Shown: positions 1-7,819 of the stretch, piece after piece | How positions within the stretch are numbered: the first letter of the stretch is position 1 | Layout of the letters: every line of letters starts with the position of its first letter | Assembly (NCBI GenBank): GCA_900545825.1 | Contig: URAS01000011.1 | Span: forward strand, 1-64,000 | Direction of reading: 5' to 3' | DNA from: an uncultured Actinomyces sp. | GTDB taxonomy: Bacteria > Actinomycetota > Actinomycetes > Actinomycetales > Actinomycetaceae | DNA length: 64,000 nucleotides | Position numbers and translations under genes: made by a program | Notes under the pieces: generated by a model | Told to the model about the DNA's origin: nothing | Databases searched by the model: none | Seen by the model: the letters and a program-made list of their open reading frames with translations, nothing else

Positions 1-29
1 ACACGCGGATCCATCACGAAATCAGGCAT
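1..29 (-). CDS. 5' end of an unidentified gene, cut by window edge
   Basis: Only the first ten codons are present (start MPDFVMDP). The start is well supported by AAGGAGG placed 5 nt before the ATG on the minus strand. Too little sequence is visible to assign a family. It is divergent from gpmA. Confidence 0.6.
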
Positions 30-77
30 AACAGCCTCCTTCCTGCACGGCTCACAACCAGCCTGCCAGAGACTGTT

Positions 78-107
78 AATCTACGACGATAGACAAGATT
101 GAGGCAA
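78..107 (-). promoter_or_regulatory. Possible promoter of the divergent minus-strand gene
   Basis: TTGCCT and TAGATT are separated by 18 nt on the minus strand, about 50 nt upstream of the partial gene's start. This lies in the 370-nt gap before gpmA (30-399), which holds no convincing gene. A small dyad GTTAT-N7-ATAAC near 302-318 is the only other structure seen there. Confidence 0.3.
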
Positions 108-399
108 ATGCGAAGGTGTAGTGGCTCACATCGCACATTCGTGCTCATTATCCACAGCTCGACCGTGCAGCAACGGCCCGATTTTTGACCAAACAAAGCC
201 GCGGGATTACCGCAGGGCCGGACCCCCAAAGTTACCCGAACCGGGGCAAACGCACCCCGAGACGAAACGACACTCTTTTCGTCAAGATCTTTCATAACGC
301 GTGTTATTCGCTCGATAACGCCCGTTCGCCGGCCGCGAGCACCCAGCCCTAGGTCCGAATCCCTACCCATTTCCGCCCGAAAGGTGAGACACTGACCTC

Positions 400-1137
400 A
401 TGACGTACACACTGATTCTGCTCCGTCACGGGCAAAGCGAATGGAACGCCAAGAACCTCTTCACCGGCTGGGTCGACGTCCCCCTGTCTGAACAGGGCCG
501 CGCCGAGGCCACGCACGGTGGCGAGCTGATGAAGAAGGAGGGGATCCTCCCCGACCTGGTCTTCACGTCCATGCTTCGCCGCGCGATTATGACCGCCAAC
601 CTCGCCCTCGACGCCTGCGACCGCCACTGGATTCCGGTGGAGCGCAACTGGCGTCTCAACGAGCGCCACTACGGCGCCCTCCAGGGCAAGAACAAGAAGG
701 AAATCCGCGACGAATACGGCGAGGACCAGTTCATGGAGTGGCGCCGCTCCTACGACACGCCGCCGCCGGCCATCGAGGCGGGCTCGGAGTTCTCGCAGGA
801 TGCCGATCCGCGCTACGCGGGCGAGCCGATTCCGATGACCGAGTGCCTGAAGGACGTCCTCGAGCGCCTCATGCCGTACTGGGAGGGCACGCTGGTTCCG
901 GCGATCAAGACCGGCAAGAACGTCCTGATCGCTGCGCACGGCAACTCGCTGCGCGCGCTGGTCAAGCACCTCGACGACATTTCGGACGAGGACATCGCCA
1001 GCCTCAACATCCCCACCGGCATTCCGCTGGTGTACGAGCTGGATGAAGAGACGCTCAAGCCCATCAAGAAGGGCGGCACCTACCTGGATCCCGACGCCGA
1101 GGCCAAGATCGCGGCGGTCGCCAACCAGGGCAAGTAG
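400..1137 (+). CDS. gpmA: 2,3-bisphosphoglycerate-dependent phosphoglycerate mutase
   Basis: Cytosolic glycolytic enzyme that interconverts 3- and 2-phosphoglycerate. The 245-residue protein starts with the phosphohistidine motif LLRHGQSEWN, in which the His of RHG accepts the phosphate. It continues with the family segment ERHYGALQGKNK and the second catalytic His in AAHGNSLRALVKHLD. Length is normal for dPGM. It stands alone, with a strong hairpin directly after the stop codon and a divergent gene upstream, so it is probably monocistronic. Confidence 0.96.
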   Translation: MTYTLILLRHGQSEWNAKNLFTGWVDVPLSEQGRAEATHGGELMKKEGILPDLVFTSMLRRAIMTANLALDACDRHWIPVERNWRLNERHYGALQGKNKKEIRDEYGEDQFMEWRRSYDTPPPAIEAGSEFSQDADPRYAGEPIPMTECLKDVLERLMPYWEGTLVPAIKTGKNVLIAAHGNSLRALVKHLDDISDEDIASLNIPTGIPLVYELDEETLKPIKKGGTYLDPDAEAKIAAVANQGK

Positions 1138-1148
1138 CCTCGTTTTTC

Positions 1149-1180
1149 GGGCGGCGGCGGGGGTTTCCTCGCCGCCGCCC
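1149..1180 (+). terminator. Terminator-like hairpin after gpmA
   Basis: An 11-bp GC stem (GGGCGGCGGCG and its complement) around a loop containing GTTTCC lies 11 nt after the gpmA stop. There is no long U-tract, as is common in actinomycetes. Confidence 0.7.
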
Positions 1181-1288
1181 CTCTCTGTCTCACCCCACCG
1201 CTAACCCCGCCGCCCGCCCGACAGATGCTGGAAAAATCCCCGGATTGACGCTAGAATATGCGGGAAAAGTTTTTTGAGAGGTGTTCGC

Positions 1289-1798
1289 ATGACGTTCGAC
1301 GTGGGTCAGACCGTTGTTTATCCGCACCACGGTGCCGCAGTGATCGAGAAGATCTCGACGCGGGTCCTTAAAGGCGAGGAGAAAGAATACCTGACGCTCC
1401 GCATCACCAATGGGGATCTGACAATCCAGGTTCCGTCCGACAACGTCGAAATGGTGGGCGTCCGCGATGTCGTCGATGAACAGGGCCTTCAACAGGTCCT
1501 CGACGTCCTCCAGACGACGTATGTCGAGGAGCCGACTAACTGGTCGCGCCGCTACAAGGCCAATCAGGAAAAGATCGCGACCGGCGACATTTTAAAGGTC
1601 TCCGAGGTCGTCCGGGACCTCTCGCACCGCGACACCGACCGGGGCCTCTCGGCCGGCGAAAAGCGGATGCTCTCCAAGGCCCGCCAAATCCTCATTTCCG
1701 AATTGGCGCTGGCGAAACAAGAGGACGAAGAGGCCGCTTCCAAGCGTCTCGACGCCATTCTCGCCGAGGCCCACAGCGAATCCGCCAAGCAGGATTAG
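1289..1798 (+). CDS. carD: CarD-family RNA polymerase-binding transcription factor
   Basis: Global regulator that binds the RNAP beta subunit and stabilises open complexes at many promoters. The RNAP-interaction domain is at about residues 1-65 (VGQTVVYPHHGAAVIEKI). The helical DNA-binding domain follows, with NWSRRYKAN and DRGLSAGEKRMLSKARQIL. I chose the ATG that begins MTFDVGQ because the family starts there. An earlier in-frame TTG would add RGVRM without support. GAGAGG precedes the ATG and a TAGAAT hexamer lies about 35 nt upstream. ispD starts 3 nt after the stop, so carD probably leads the isoprenoid cluster, as in mycobacteria. Confidence 0.95.
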   Translation: MTFDVGQTVVYPHHGAAVIEKISTRVLKGEEKEYLTLRITNGDLTIQVPSDNVEMVGVRDVVDEQGLQQVLDVLQTTYVEEPTNWSRRYKANQEKIATGDILKVSEVVRDLSHRDTDRGLSAGEKRMLSKARQILISELALAKQEDEEAASKRLDAILAEAHSESAKQD

Positions 1799-1801
1799 GC
1801 G

Positions 1802-2548
1802 ATGCACCGGCCCCTGTTCGCCGTTGTCACGGCAGCAGGCATGGGGACGCGCTTAGGCGATCAGGGCCCGAAGGCGCTCGTCGATATCGCGGGCCGGCCC
1901 ATGCTCGCCTACGCCCTCGATATCGTCATTCAGCTGCCGAATCTTGGCGGCATCGCGATTACGGCGCCCGCCGATGCGCTCGATGACTTCCGCATGATCG
2001 CCGACCAGGCCGATTCCCCGGCGCCGGTCGTCGTGTGTGCGGGCGGGGATACGAGGGCGTTGTCGGTGCAGGCCGGCCTCGCCGCCCTCGGCCAGATTTC
2101 GCCGGTAGCCCACACGTCCGAGGCGATTGTCCTCATTCACGACGCCGCGCGCTGTTTCACGCCGCTCGACCAGATGCTGCGGGTCGCCCGCGCGGTCGCG
2201 GCGGGCTGCGACGCCGTCACCCCCGCCATCGCGGTCACCGACACGATTACCGTCGCCGGCGCCGCGCGCACGCTGCCCGGCGAGGACGGCCCGGTGGCGA
2301 TCGAGGAGGCCGGCCATACGCCGCCGCGCGCCACGCTGCGCGCCGTCCAGACCCCCCAGGGTTTCCCGGGCGACGTCATCTGGCGTGCCCACACCCACCC
2401 AGCCACGGACGTCCAGGTCACCGACGACGTCCAAATGGTTGTTGCCCATGGCGGTTTTGCCGCCCTCGTGCCAGGATGTGAGCTGGCATTCAAGGTCACC
2501 GTTCCCTCAGACCTCGACCGCGCGAAAAGGCTGGTCGAGGCCCGCTAA
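1802..2548 (+). CDS. ispD: 2-C-methyl-D-erythritol 4-phosphate cytidylyltransferase
   Basis: MEP-pathway step that makes CDP-ME from CTP and MEP for isoprenoid synthesis. The nucleotidyltransferase P-loop AAGMGTRLGDQGPKAL is at the N-terminus. IHDAARCF, AVTDTIT, TPQGF and VTDDV follow in family order. The 248-residue length is normal. It starts 3 nt after carD and shares a cluster with ispF, separated by one transporter gene, so the three are probably co-transcribed. Confidence 0.94.
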   Translation: MHRPLFAVVTAAGMGTRLGDQGPKALVDIAGRPMLAYALDIVIQLPNLGGIAITAPADALDDFRMIADQADSPAPVVVCAGGDTRALSVQAGLAALGQISPVAHTSEAIVLIHDAARCFTPLDQMLRVARAVAAGCDAVTPAIAVTDTITVAGAARTLPGEDGPVAIEEAGHTPPRATLRAVQTPQGFPGDVIWRAHTHPATDVQVTDDVQMVVAHGGFAALVPGCELAFKVTVPSDLDRAKRLVEAR

Positions 2549-2565
2549 GTTTCCTAGGAGGACCG

Positions 2566-3963
2566 ATGTCCACCGACCTCGCGCCCGATCCGACCCCCGC
2601 AAAGACCACCCGAATTCTCTCGGTCCCCATCATTTCGTGGGGCCTGTGGGACTGGGGCTCCGCCGCATTTAACGCCGTCGCGACGACTTTCGTGTTCGGC
2701 GTCTATCTGACCAGCCCCGACCTGTTTGCACCGGGCGACCAGGCGACCTCGAAACTGTCGCTCGGCCTCTTGATCGCGGGGATCGTCGTCGCCGTCCTCG
2801 CGCCGATCACCGGCCAGCAGGGCGACCGCCGCGGCCACTCGCATCGGCTGCTGGCGATCTTCTCCGGTCTGGTGGTCCTTTGCCTGTTCGGGATGTTTTT
2901 CGTCTACCCCGAGTCGCCGATGGGCCGCACGGGCGCGCTGTGGTTCGGCGTCGCCCTCCTGGCGGTCGGCAACATCTTCTTCGAGTTTGCGTCGGTCAAT
3001 TACAACGCCATGCTGCCGCGGATCACGTCGCGCGAGACGATGGGCCGCGTGTCCGGCCTGGGCTGGGCGATGGGCTATATCGGCGGGATCGTCCTCCTCG
3101 GCATCATGTACGTCGGCTTTATCTCGCCGAAGGTCGGCTGGTTCGGCGTGACCTCGGAGCATCACCTCAACATCCGCATCGTCATGCTCGTGTCGGCGGT
3201 CTGGTTCGGCGTCTTCTCGATCCCCGTCCTCACGCTGGTGCCGCACCGCAAACCCGACCCGACCGCCCTCGCCGAACCCACGGAAACGCTGGTCACGGCC
3301 TACAAGAACCTGTGCGGCACGGTGAAGGCACTGGCGAAAATCTCGCCCGCGACGCTGAAGTTCATGATCGCGTCGGCGATCTTCCGCGACGGCCTCGCCG
3401 GCGTGTTCACGTACGGCGCGATCATCGCGGGCGGCACGTTCGGGCTGTCGTCGGGCGACGTTCTGATCTTCGGGATTGCGGCGAACGTCGTTGCCGGGAT
3501 CTTCACGGTGCTGTGCGGCGTCCTCGACGACTGGCTGGGGCCGAAGCGGGTTATCGTGTGGTCGCTGGGGATCATGAGTGTCTGTGGCCTGGCGATTTTC
3601 GTCTTCCACAACGCGGGCGCGTGGGTGTTCTGGGTCTTCGGCCTCACGCTGTCGACGCTGGTCGGGCCGGTCCAGGCGGCCTCGAGGTCGCTGCTCGGCC
3701 GCCTGGTCCCCGAGGGCCACGAGGGCGAAGTGTTCGGCCTCTACGCGACCACCGGCCGCGCGGTGTCGTTCCTGGCCCCGGCCGGTTTCGCCCTCGCGAT
3801 GGCGATCGGCGGGCACATCGTCGGCGCCGGCCACTCGTCGCAGTACTTCGGGATCCTCGGGATCGTCCTCATCCTCATCATCGGCGGCGCCCTCACGGCG
3901 CCCCTCAACGTCGGCCACCGCACCGACAAGCACCTGGTGATGGACGTCCCAGAGCAGTCGTAG
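2566..3963 (+). CDS. MFS transporter, UMF1/Atg22-like
   Basis: A 465-residue, 12-helix major facilitator protein. The first segment, SWGLWDWGSAAFNAVATTFVF, resembles the WALYDWANSAF signature of the UMF1 (Atg22-like) family. The substrate is unknown; relatives include vacuolar amino-acid effluxers in yeast. It has its own AGGAGG site and lies between ispD and ispF with 17- and 9-nt gaps, so it is probably part of that operon. That position does not by itself indicate isoprenoid transport. The alternative is a general MFS drug or metabolite exporter. Confidence 0.85.
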   Translation: MSTDLAPDPTPAKTTRILSVPIISWGLWDWGSAAFNAVATTFVFGVYLTSPDLFAPGDQATSKLSLGLLIAGIVVAVLAPITGQQGDRRGHSHRLLAIFSGLVVLCLFGMFFVYPESPMGRTGALWFGVALLAVGNIFFEFASVNYNAMLPRITSRETMGRVSGLGWAMGYIGGIVLLGIMYVGFISPKVGWFGVTSEHHLNIRIVMLVSAVWFGVFSIPVLTLVPHRKPDPTALAEPTETLVTAYKNLCGTVKALAKISPATLKFMIASAIFRDGLAGVFTYGAIIAGGTFGLSSGDVLIFGIAANVVAGIFTVLCGVLDDWLGPKRVIVWSLGIMSVCGLAIFVFHNAGAWVFWVFGLTLSTLVGPVQAASRSLLGRLVPEGHEGEVFGLYATTGRAVSFLAPAGFALAMAIGGHIVGAGHSSQYFGILGIVLILIIGGALTAPLNVGHRTDKHLVMDVPEQS

Positions 3964-3972
3964 GATCGGCTC

Positions 3973-4494
3973 ATGAGTCTGCCTCGCCACAACACCCCGC
4001 ACACGCCGGCGACGGCGTGGCCGCGCACGGGGATCGCGTCCGACGCCCACCAGTTCGCCGCCCCGGATTCGGGCAAGACGTGTTGGGTGGCATGCCTCGA
4101 GTGGCCGGGCGAGCCGGCGCTCGAGGGCCATTCGGACGGCGACGTCGCCGCGCACGCCCTATGTGACGCGATGCTCGCCGCGGCGGGTTTGGGCGACCTC
4201 GGCAGCAATTTCGGGGTCGACCGTCCGGAGTGGGCGGGCGCGTCGGGCAGGGCATTCCTCACCGAGGTCGTCGCCATGCTTCACCGCGCCGGATTCGCCG
4301 TCGGCAACGCATCGGTGCAGGTCATCGGCAATCGGCCGCGGATGGGCGCGCGCTACGCCGAGGCCGAGGCGACGCTCAGCGAGATCGTCGGCGCGCCCGT
4401 TTCCGTGTCGGCGACGACGACCGACCACATGGGGTTCACCGGGCGGGGCGAGGGCGCCGCGGCGATCGCGACCGCCCTCATTTACCCGCGCTGA
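3973..4494 (+). CDS. ispF: 2-C-methyl-D-erythritol 2,4-cyclodiphosphate synthase
   Basis: MEP-pathway enzyme that cyclises CDP-ME 2-phosphate with loss of CMP. Metal-binding Asp/His are in SDAHQF and EGHSDGDVAAHALCDAML. GDLGSNF and the C-terminal ATTTDHMGFTGRGEGAAA are the family's substrate and CMP motifs. It is 173 residues with a short N-terminal extension. A TAGGAT hexamer, which overlaps the stop codon of the preceding transporter gene, lies 6 nt before the ATG. A leaderless internal transcript is therefore possible in addition to read-through. Confidence 0.94.
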   Translation: MSLPRHNTPHTPATAWPRTGIASDAHQFAAPDSGKTCWVACLEWPGEPALEGHSDGDVAAHALCDAMLAAAGLGDLGSNFGVDRPEWAGASGRAFLTEVVAMLHRAGFAVGNASVQVIGNRPRMGARYAEAEATLSEIVGAPVSVSATTTDHMGFTGRGEGAAAIATALIYPR

Positions 4495-4529
4495 CCGAAC
4501 CCGCCCGGCGTCGCCTGGCGGCTGGGTGC

Positions 4530-4535
4530 TAGCCT
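4530..4535 (+). promoter_or_regulatory. -10 hexamer of a leaderless promoter (LOG gene)
   Basis: TAGCCT ends 7 nt before the ATG and no Shine-Dalgarno is visible, so the transcript probably begins at the start codon. Confidence 0.5.
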
Positions 4536-4542
4536 GAGCACC

Positions 4543-5136
4543 ATGCGTATCGCTCTGTACACCGGCGCCCTCGAGGGCGCCGATCCCGCAATCGTCACCG
4601 CCGTCGAGGATTTGGCAACGTGGTTGGCGAGTCACGGGATCGGGATCGTCTACGGCGCGGGCAAGGCGGGCCTCATGGGCCACGCGGCCGACGCGGCGTT
4701 GGCGGCCGGCGGCGAGGTCATCGGGGTCATCCCCCGCACCCTCGTCGACGTCGAGATGGCGCACCACGGGCTGACCCGCCTGGAGGTCGTCGAGACGATG
4801 CACGAGCGCAAGGCGCTGATGACCTCCCTGGCTGACGCGTTCGTCGCCATGCCCGGGGGAGCTGGCACGCTGGACGAAATTTTCGAAGCGTGGACGTGGC
4901 AACAGCTCGGTTACCATCGCCATCCCGTCGCATTCTTCAACCCCTGCGGGTATTGGGACCGCATGATCGGCGCCCTCGAGGGCATGACCGAGGCCGGCTT
5001 TTTGCGCGGCCGCGACCTCGAGTCGCTGATCGTCGAGGACGACCCGCAGGCGTTGGTGGCGGCGATTCAGGGGTGGCGGCCCGTCAAGGATCACTGTGAG
5101 GAGTGGGCCGAGCTGGCCCACCAGTCGAGGAGCTAG
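4543..5136 (+). CDS. LOG-family (TIGR00730) nucleotide phosphoribohydrolase-like protein
   Basis: A Rossmann-fold protein of 197 residues. LOG enzymes hydrolyse the N-glycosidic bond of nucleoside 5'-monophosphates to release the free base. The signature PGGAGTLDE is present, with the upstream HERKALM arginine/lysine region and YGAGKAGLMG at the N-terminus. It heads a tight cluster with a YhhQ transporter (3-nt gap) and tgt (1-nt overlap). This context suggests base release for queuine salvage rather than cytokinin production, but that is inference. Transcription appears leaderless. Confidence 0.88.
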   Translation: MRIALYTGALEGADPAIVTAVEDLATWLASHGIGIVYGAGKAGLMGHAADAALAAGGEVIGVIPRTLVDVEMAHHGLTRLEVVETMHERKALMTSLADAFVAMPGGAGTLDEIFEAWTWQQLGYHRHPVAFFNPCGYWDRMIGALEGMTEAGFLRGRDLESLIVEDDPQALVAAIQGWRPVKDHCEEWAELAHQSRS

Positions 5137-5139
5137 TCC

Positions 5140-5841
5140 ATGCCGACCCCCCAGCTTCGTGCCCCGAAGTATTTCGAGTATTGCTACGTCTGTTTCGTCG
5201 CGTTCTTGCTGCTGTCGAATATCGCCGCGACGAAACTTATTCAGGTGCCCACCCCGATTACCCCGCTGATTTTTGATGGCGGGGCGATCCTTTTCCCGCT
5301 GACCTATATTTTGGGTGACGTCCTCACCGAGGTGTACGGTTTCGTCCTGGCCCGCAAGGCCATTCTTACGGGTTTTGCCATCTCGATTATCGCCTCGTTG
5401 GTGTTTTGGCTCGTGCAGATTGCGCCGCCGGCCGACGATTGGCACAACCAGGCGGCATTCGAGGCGATTTTGGGCTTTGTCCCGCGTATTGTCGCCGCGT
5501 CGTTGTGCGGATTCCTCGTCGGCCAGCTGCTCAACTCGGTCGTACTGTCGAAGATGAAGCAGCGCTTCGGCGAAAAGAACATGTGGACACGCCTGATCGG
5601 CTCGACCGTTGTTGGCGAGGCCGCCGACACCATGGTGTTTTGCACGATCGCGTTCTACGGTGTGATCACGGGCGGGACGTTCCTCAACTACCTCATCACC
5701 GGCTGGGCCTATAAGGTCGGCGTCGAGGTCGTCTTCCTGCCCATTACCTACCTGGTCATCGGGTGGATCAAGCGGGTCGAGCCGGCGTATTCTACCGAGG
5801 CCTGGCTGGCCAACGAGACCCACAAGGTCGAGGCCGCCTGA
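5140..5841 (+). CDS. Queuosine-precursor transporter (YhhQ/VUT family)
   Basis: A hydrophobic membrane protein of 233 residues with about six TM helices. The family pattern is visible: FLLLSNIAATKLIQ at TM1, FDGGAILFPLTYILGDVLTEVYG, and GFLVGQLLNSVVLSKMK. E. coli YhhQ imports preQ0/preQ1, and other members take up queuosine or queuine. The stop codon overlaps the tgt ATG, which links it directly to tRNA queuosine modification. No queCDE-type biosynthesis genes are in the window, which fits scavenging of an imported precursor. Confidence 0.9.
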   Translation: MPTPQLRAPKYFEYCYVCFVAFLLLSNIAATKLIQVPTPITPLIFDGGAILFPLTYILGDVLTEVYGFVLARKAILTGFAISIIASLVFWLVQIAPPADDWHNQAAFEAILGFVPRIVAASLCGFLVGQLLNSVVLSKMKQRFGEKNMWTRLIGSTVVGEAADTMVFCTIAFYGVITGGTFLNYLITGWAYKVGVEVVFLPITYLVIGWIKRVEPAYSTEAWLANETHKVEAA

Positions 5842-7100
5842 TGGGGATTTTTACGCCTGACGTGCGGCTGGAGCACGGGCTGGGCCTGGGCCGCACGGGC
5901 ACGATCACCGTCCCCCACGGCGTTATCCGAACGCCCGCCTTTATCCCCGTGGGGACCAAGGCGACGCTCAAGTCGATGCTGCCGGAATCGCTGAAAGAGC
6001 TGGGCGCGCAGGCCGTCCTCGCGAATGCCTACCATCTGTTTTTGCAGCCCGGGCACGACATTATCGATGAGGCCGGCGGTTTGGGCCGTTTCATGAATTG
6101 GGACGGGCCGACATTTACTGATTCCGGCGGTTTCCAGGTGATGAGCCTGGGCTCCGGATTCAAGAAAGTCCTCTCCGAAGAGTTTGCCGGCGGCGTCTCC
6201 CGCGAGAAAGCGAAGGAGGCCGCCCAGCGCGACGGGCGTCCTCGGGATGCCCACGCGAATGTTGACGAGGACGGCGTCAATTTCCGCTCACATATTACTG
6301 GCGACGTTCACCGGTTTACGCCGGAAGTGTCGATGCAGGTCCAGCACGGCATCGGCGCCGACATTATTTTCGCCTTCGACGAGCTGACGACCCTGCTCGA
6401 TCCGCGCTCCTACCAGGAGGAGTCGCTGGAGCGGACCAGGCGGTGGACGTGGCGCAGCCTCGTCGAGCACAAGCGCCTCAACGCCGAACGCGCGCACCGG
6501 CCCGAGCAGATGCTGTTTGGCGTCATCCAGGGCGCCGGCTACGAGGACCTGCGGCGCAAGGCGTGCCGCGACCTGGCGGCCATGCGCGTCGACGCCGACG
6601 ATCCGCGCGGCGCCGGCGGTTTCGACGGCTACGGGATCGGCGGGGCGCTCGAGAAGGAAAACCTCGGCCGCATCGTCGGCTGGTGCTGTGAGGAGCTGCC
6701 GGACGACGCGCCACGGCACCTGCTGGGCATCTCCGAGCCCGACGACTTTTTCGCCGCGATCGAGGCCGGCACCGACACGTTCGACTGCGTGAGCCCGTCC
6801 CGCGTCGCCCGCAACGGCGCGTTTTACACGCCCTTCGGCCGCGACCGGATCACGAAAGCCGTGTTCAAGCGCAGTTTCGAGCCGATGGTTCCCGGCTGCG
6901 ACTGCTACACGTGCACGCACTACACCGCCGCGTACGTCCACCATCTGTTCAAGGCGCACGAGATGCTGGCGGCGACGCTGACGACGATCCACAACGAGCG
7001 GTTTATCGTCGCCATGGTCGACGGCATCCGCCGCTCGATGGAGGACGGCACGTACGCCGACTACAAGGCCGACACCCTGGGCCGCTTCTACCGCAGCTGA
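5841..7100 (+). CDS. tgt: Queuine/preQ1 tRNA-guanine transglycosylase
   Basis: Exchanges guanine-34 of GUN-anticodon tRNAs for queuine or a precursor. The general-acid region TDSGGFQVMSL is present, as is FAFDELTTLL. The zinc site is at the C-terminus: CDCYTCTHY followed by the His in LTTIHN. The start overlapping the transporter stop (ATGA) gives MGIFTPDVRLEHGLG, the expected N-terminus. An in-frame start 78 nt upstream would lie inside the transporter gene. It is 419 residues, typical of bacterial Tgt. It is translationally coupled to the transporter. Confidence 0.95.
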   Translation: MGIFTPDVRLEHGLGLGRTGTITVPHGVIRTPAFIPVGTKATLKSMLPESLKELGAQAVLANAYHLFLQPGHDIIDEAGGLGRFMNWDGPTFTDSGGFQVMSLGSGFKKVLSEEFAGGVSREKAKEAAQRDGRPRDAHANVDEDGVNFRSHITGDVHRFTPEVSMQVQHGIGADIIFAFDELTTLLDPRSYQEESLERTRRWTWRSLVEHKRLNAERAHRPEQMLFGVIQGAGYEDLRRKACRDLAAMRVDADDPRGAGGFDGYGIGGALEKENLGRIVGWCCEELPDDAPRHLLGISEPDDFFAAIEAGTDTFDCVSPSRVARNGAFYTPFGRDRITKAVFKRSFEPMVPGCDCYTCTHYTAAYVHHLFKAHEMLAATLTTIHNERFIVAMVDGIRRSMEDGTYADYKADTLGRFYRS

Positions 7101-7150
7101 GGTCGGCGGCCCGGCGGGCGGCCCAAACGCGAGACGCTCGCCCCAAACCC

Positions 7151-7218
7151 GAGACGCTCACCTAATCTGTCATTCCCGCCCGATAATCGGTGGTTTCGAC
7201 AAGTTAGGTGAGCGTTTC
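7151..7218. repeat. 68-bp inverted-repeat element (copy 1)
   Basis: Ends are GAGACGCTCACCTAA and TTAGGTGAGCGTTTC. The interior holds CCGATAATCGG, a second small palindrome. An extra left half-arm GAGACGCTCG sits at 7131-7140. It lies between the convergent ends of tgt and the small peptide gene and could work as a bidirectional terminator. Confidence 0.85.
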
Positions 7219-7280
7219 ACAGATTCGGCGGCGACCCGGTTTCCCGAGCCGCCGCCGAAGGATCGCTAATTCAGCGATAA

Positions 7281-7367
7281 CTACTTGGAGCCGAAGAGGT
7301 CCTTGATCTTGGCGATCAGTTCCTTGATGAGCTTGATGATCTCGAAGAGCTTGCCGAGGGTTTCCAT
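7281..7367 (-). CDS. 28-residue amphipathic alpha-helical peptide
   Basis: Begins METLGKLFEIIKLIKELI and ends in LFGSK. An ideal AGGAGGA site is placed 6 nt before the ATG. Hydrophobic residues (L, I, F) recur every 3-4 positions and the other face has 6 Lys against 3 Glu and 1 Asp, giving a strongly amphipathic helix with net charge about +2. There is no signal peptide or leader. Size and pattern resemble phenol-soluble modulins, delta-lysin or leaderless bacteriocins, all secreted membrane-active peptides. Function here is inferred. No dedicated exporter or immunity gene is adjacent. It is flanked by two copies of the 68-bp repeat. Confidence 0.72.
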   Translation of the reverse strand: METLGKLFEIIKLIKELIAKIKDLFGSK

Positions 7368-7628
7368 AGTTTTCCTCCTGAATGGGGAGGCCTTGATAGG
7401 CCGATGATTCGTGAGTTTTTCGCCGCGAGGCTGCGGAGATTCTCACCCGTTGGCCCCATCGGCATCCCCAGTCTACCGTCCACTTATCGGCATAACCAGC
7501 CACCTTGAGTCGTTTTGTGAGGCACCCCTCACGCACCGCTCATCGGACGGATCGCGTGCCGCCCTCATCGCCCCAGCTCCACACGCGTCAGCTCCCTGAG
7601 CCGGCTCCCCCAGGGCCCCTCCAATTCC
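7368..7628. other. Leader and upstream region of the peptide gene
   Basis: No credible ORF was found here. A GGCCT-TGAT-AGGCC hairpin at 7388-7401 sits just upstream of the ribosome-binding site. A TAGACT hexamer lies about 110 nt upstream of the start on the minus strand, implying a structured leader, but no convincing -35 box was found. Confidence 0.3.
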
Positions 7629-7695
7629 GAAACGCTCACCCAGCTTGTCGATTTCGCCCGATATCGGGCTGCGCAACAATCTGGGTGAGCGTTTC
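7629..7695. repeat. 67-bp inverted-repeat element (copy 2)
   Basis: Ends are GAAACGCTCACCCAG and CTGGGTGAGCGTTTC, with the central palindrome CCCGATATCGGG. It lies between the peptide gene and cysS. Confidence 0.85.
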
Positions 7696-7806
7696 GCCGA
7701 AGACGCGAGCGCCTCACCGGGGGGCGTCCAGCCGCGGCCCCACCTTCCTCTAGCCCCCGCGCGGAGCAGCCAATGACCCGCTGCGCTCACCGGCGGCGGC
7801 GCCCGG

Positions 7807-7812
7807 TACGAT
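7807..7812 (+). promoter_or_regulatory. -10 hexamer of a leaderless promoter (cysS)
   Basis: TACGAT ends 7 nt before the ATG at 7820. This spacing, and the lack of a Shine-Dalgarno, favours that ATG over the one 9 nt upstream. Confidence 0.5.
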
Positions 7813-7819
7813 GGGGACT

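Noticed and set aside
2554..4155. A 533-residue minus-strand frame opposite the MFS and ispF genes
   Set aside because: Antisense shadow; it is charged and repetitive with no recognisable domain, while the plus strand has clear MFS and IspF motifs.
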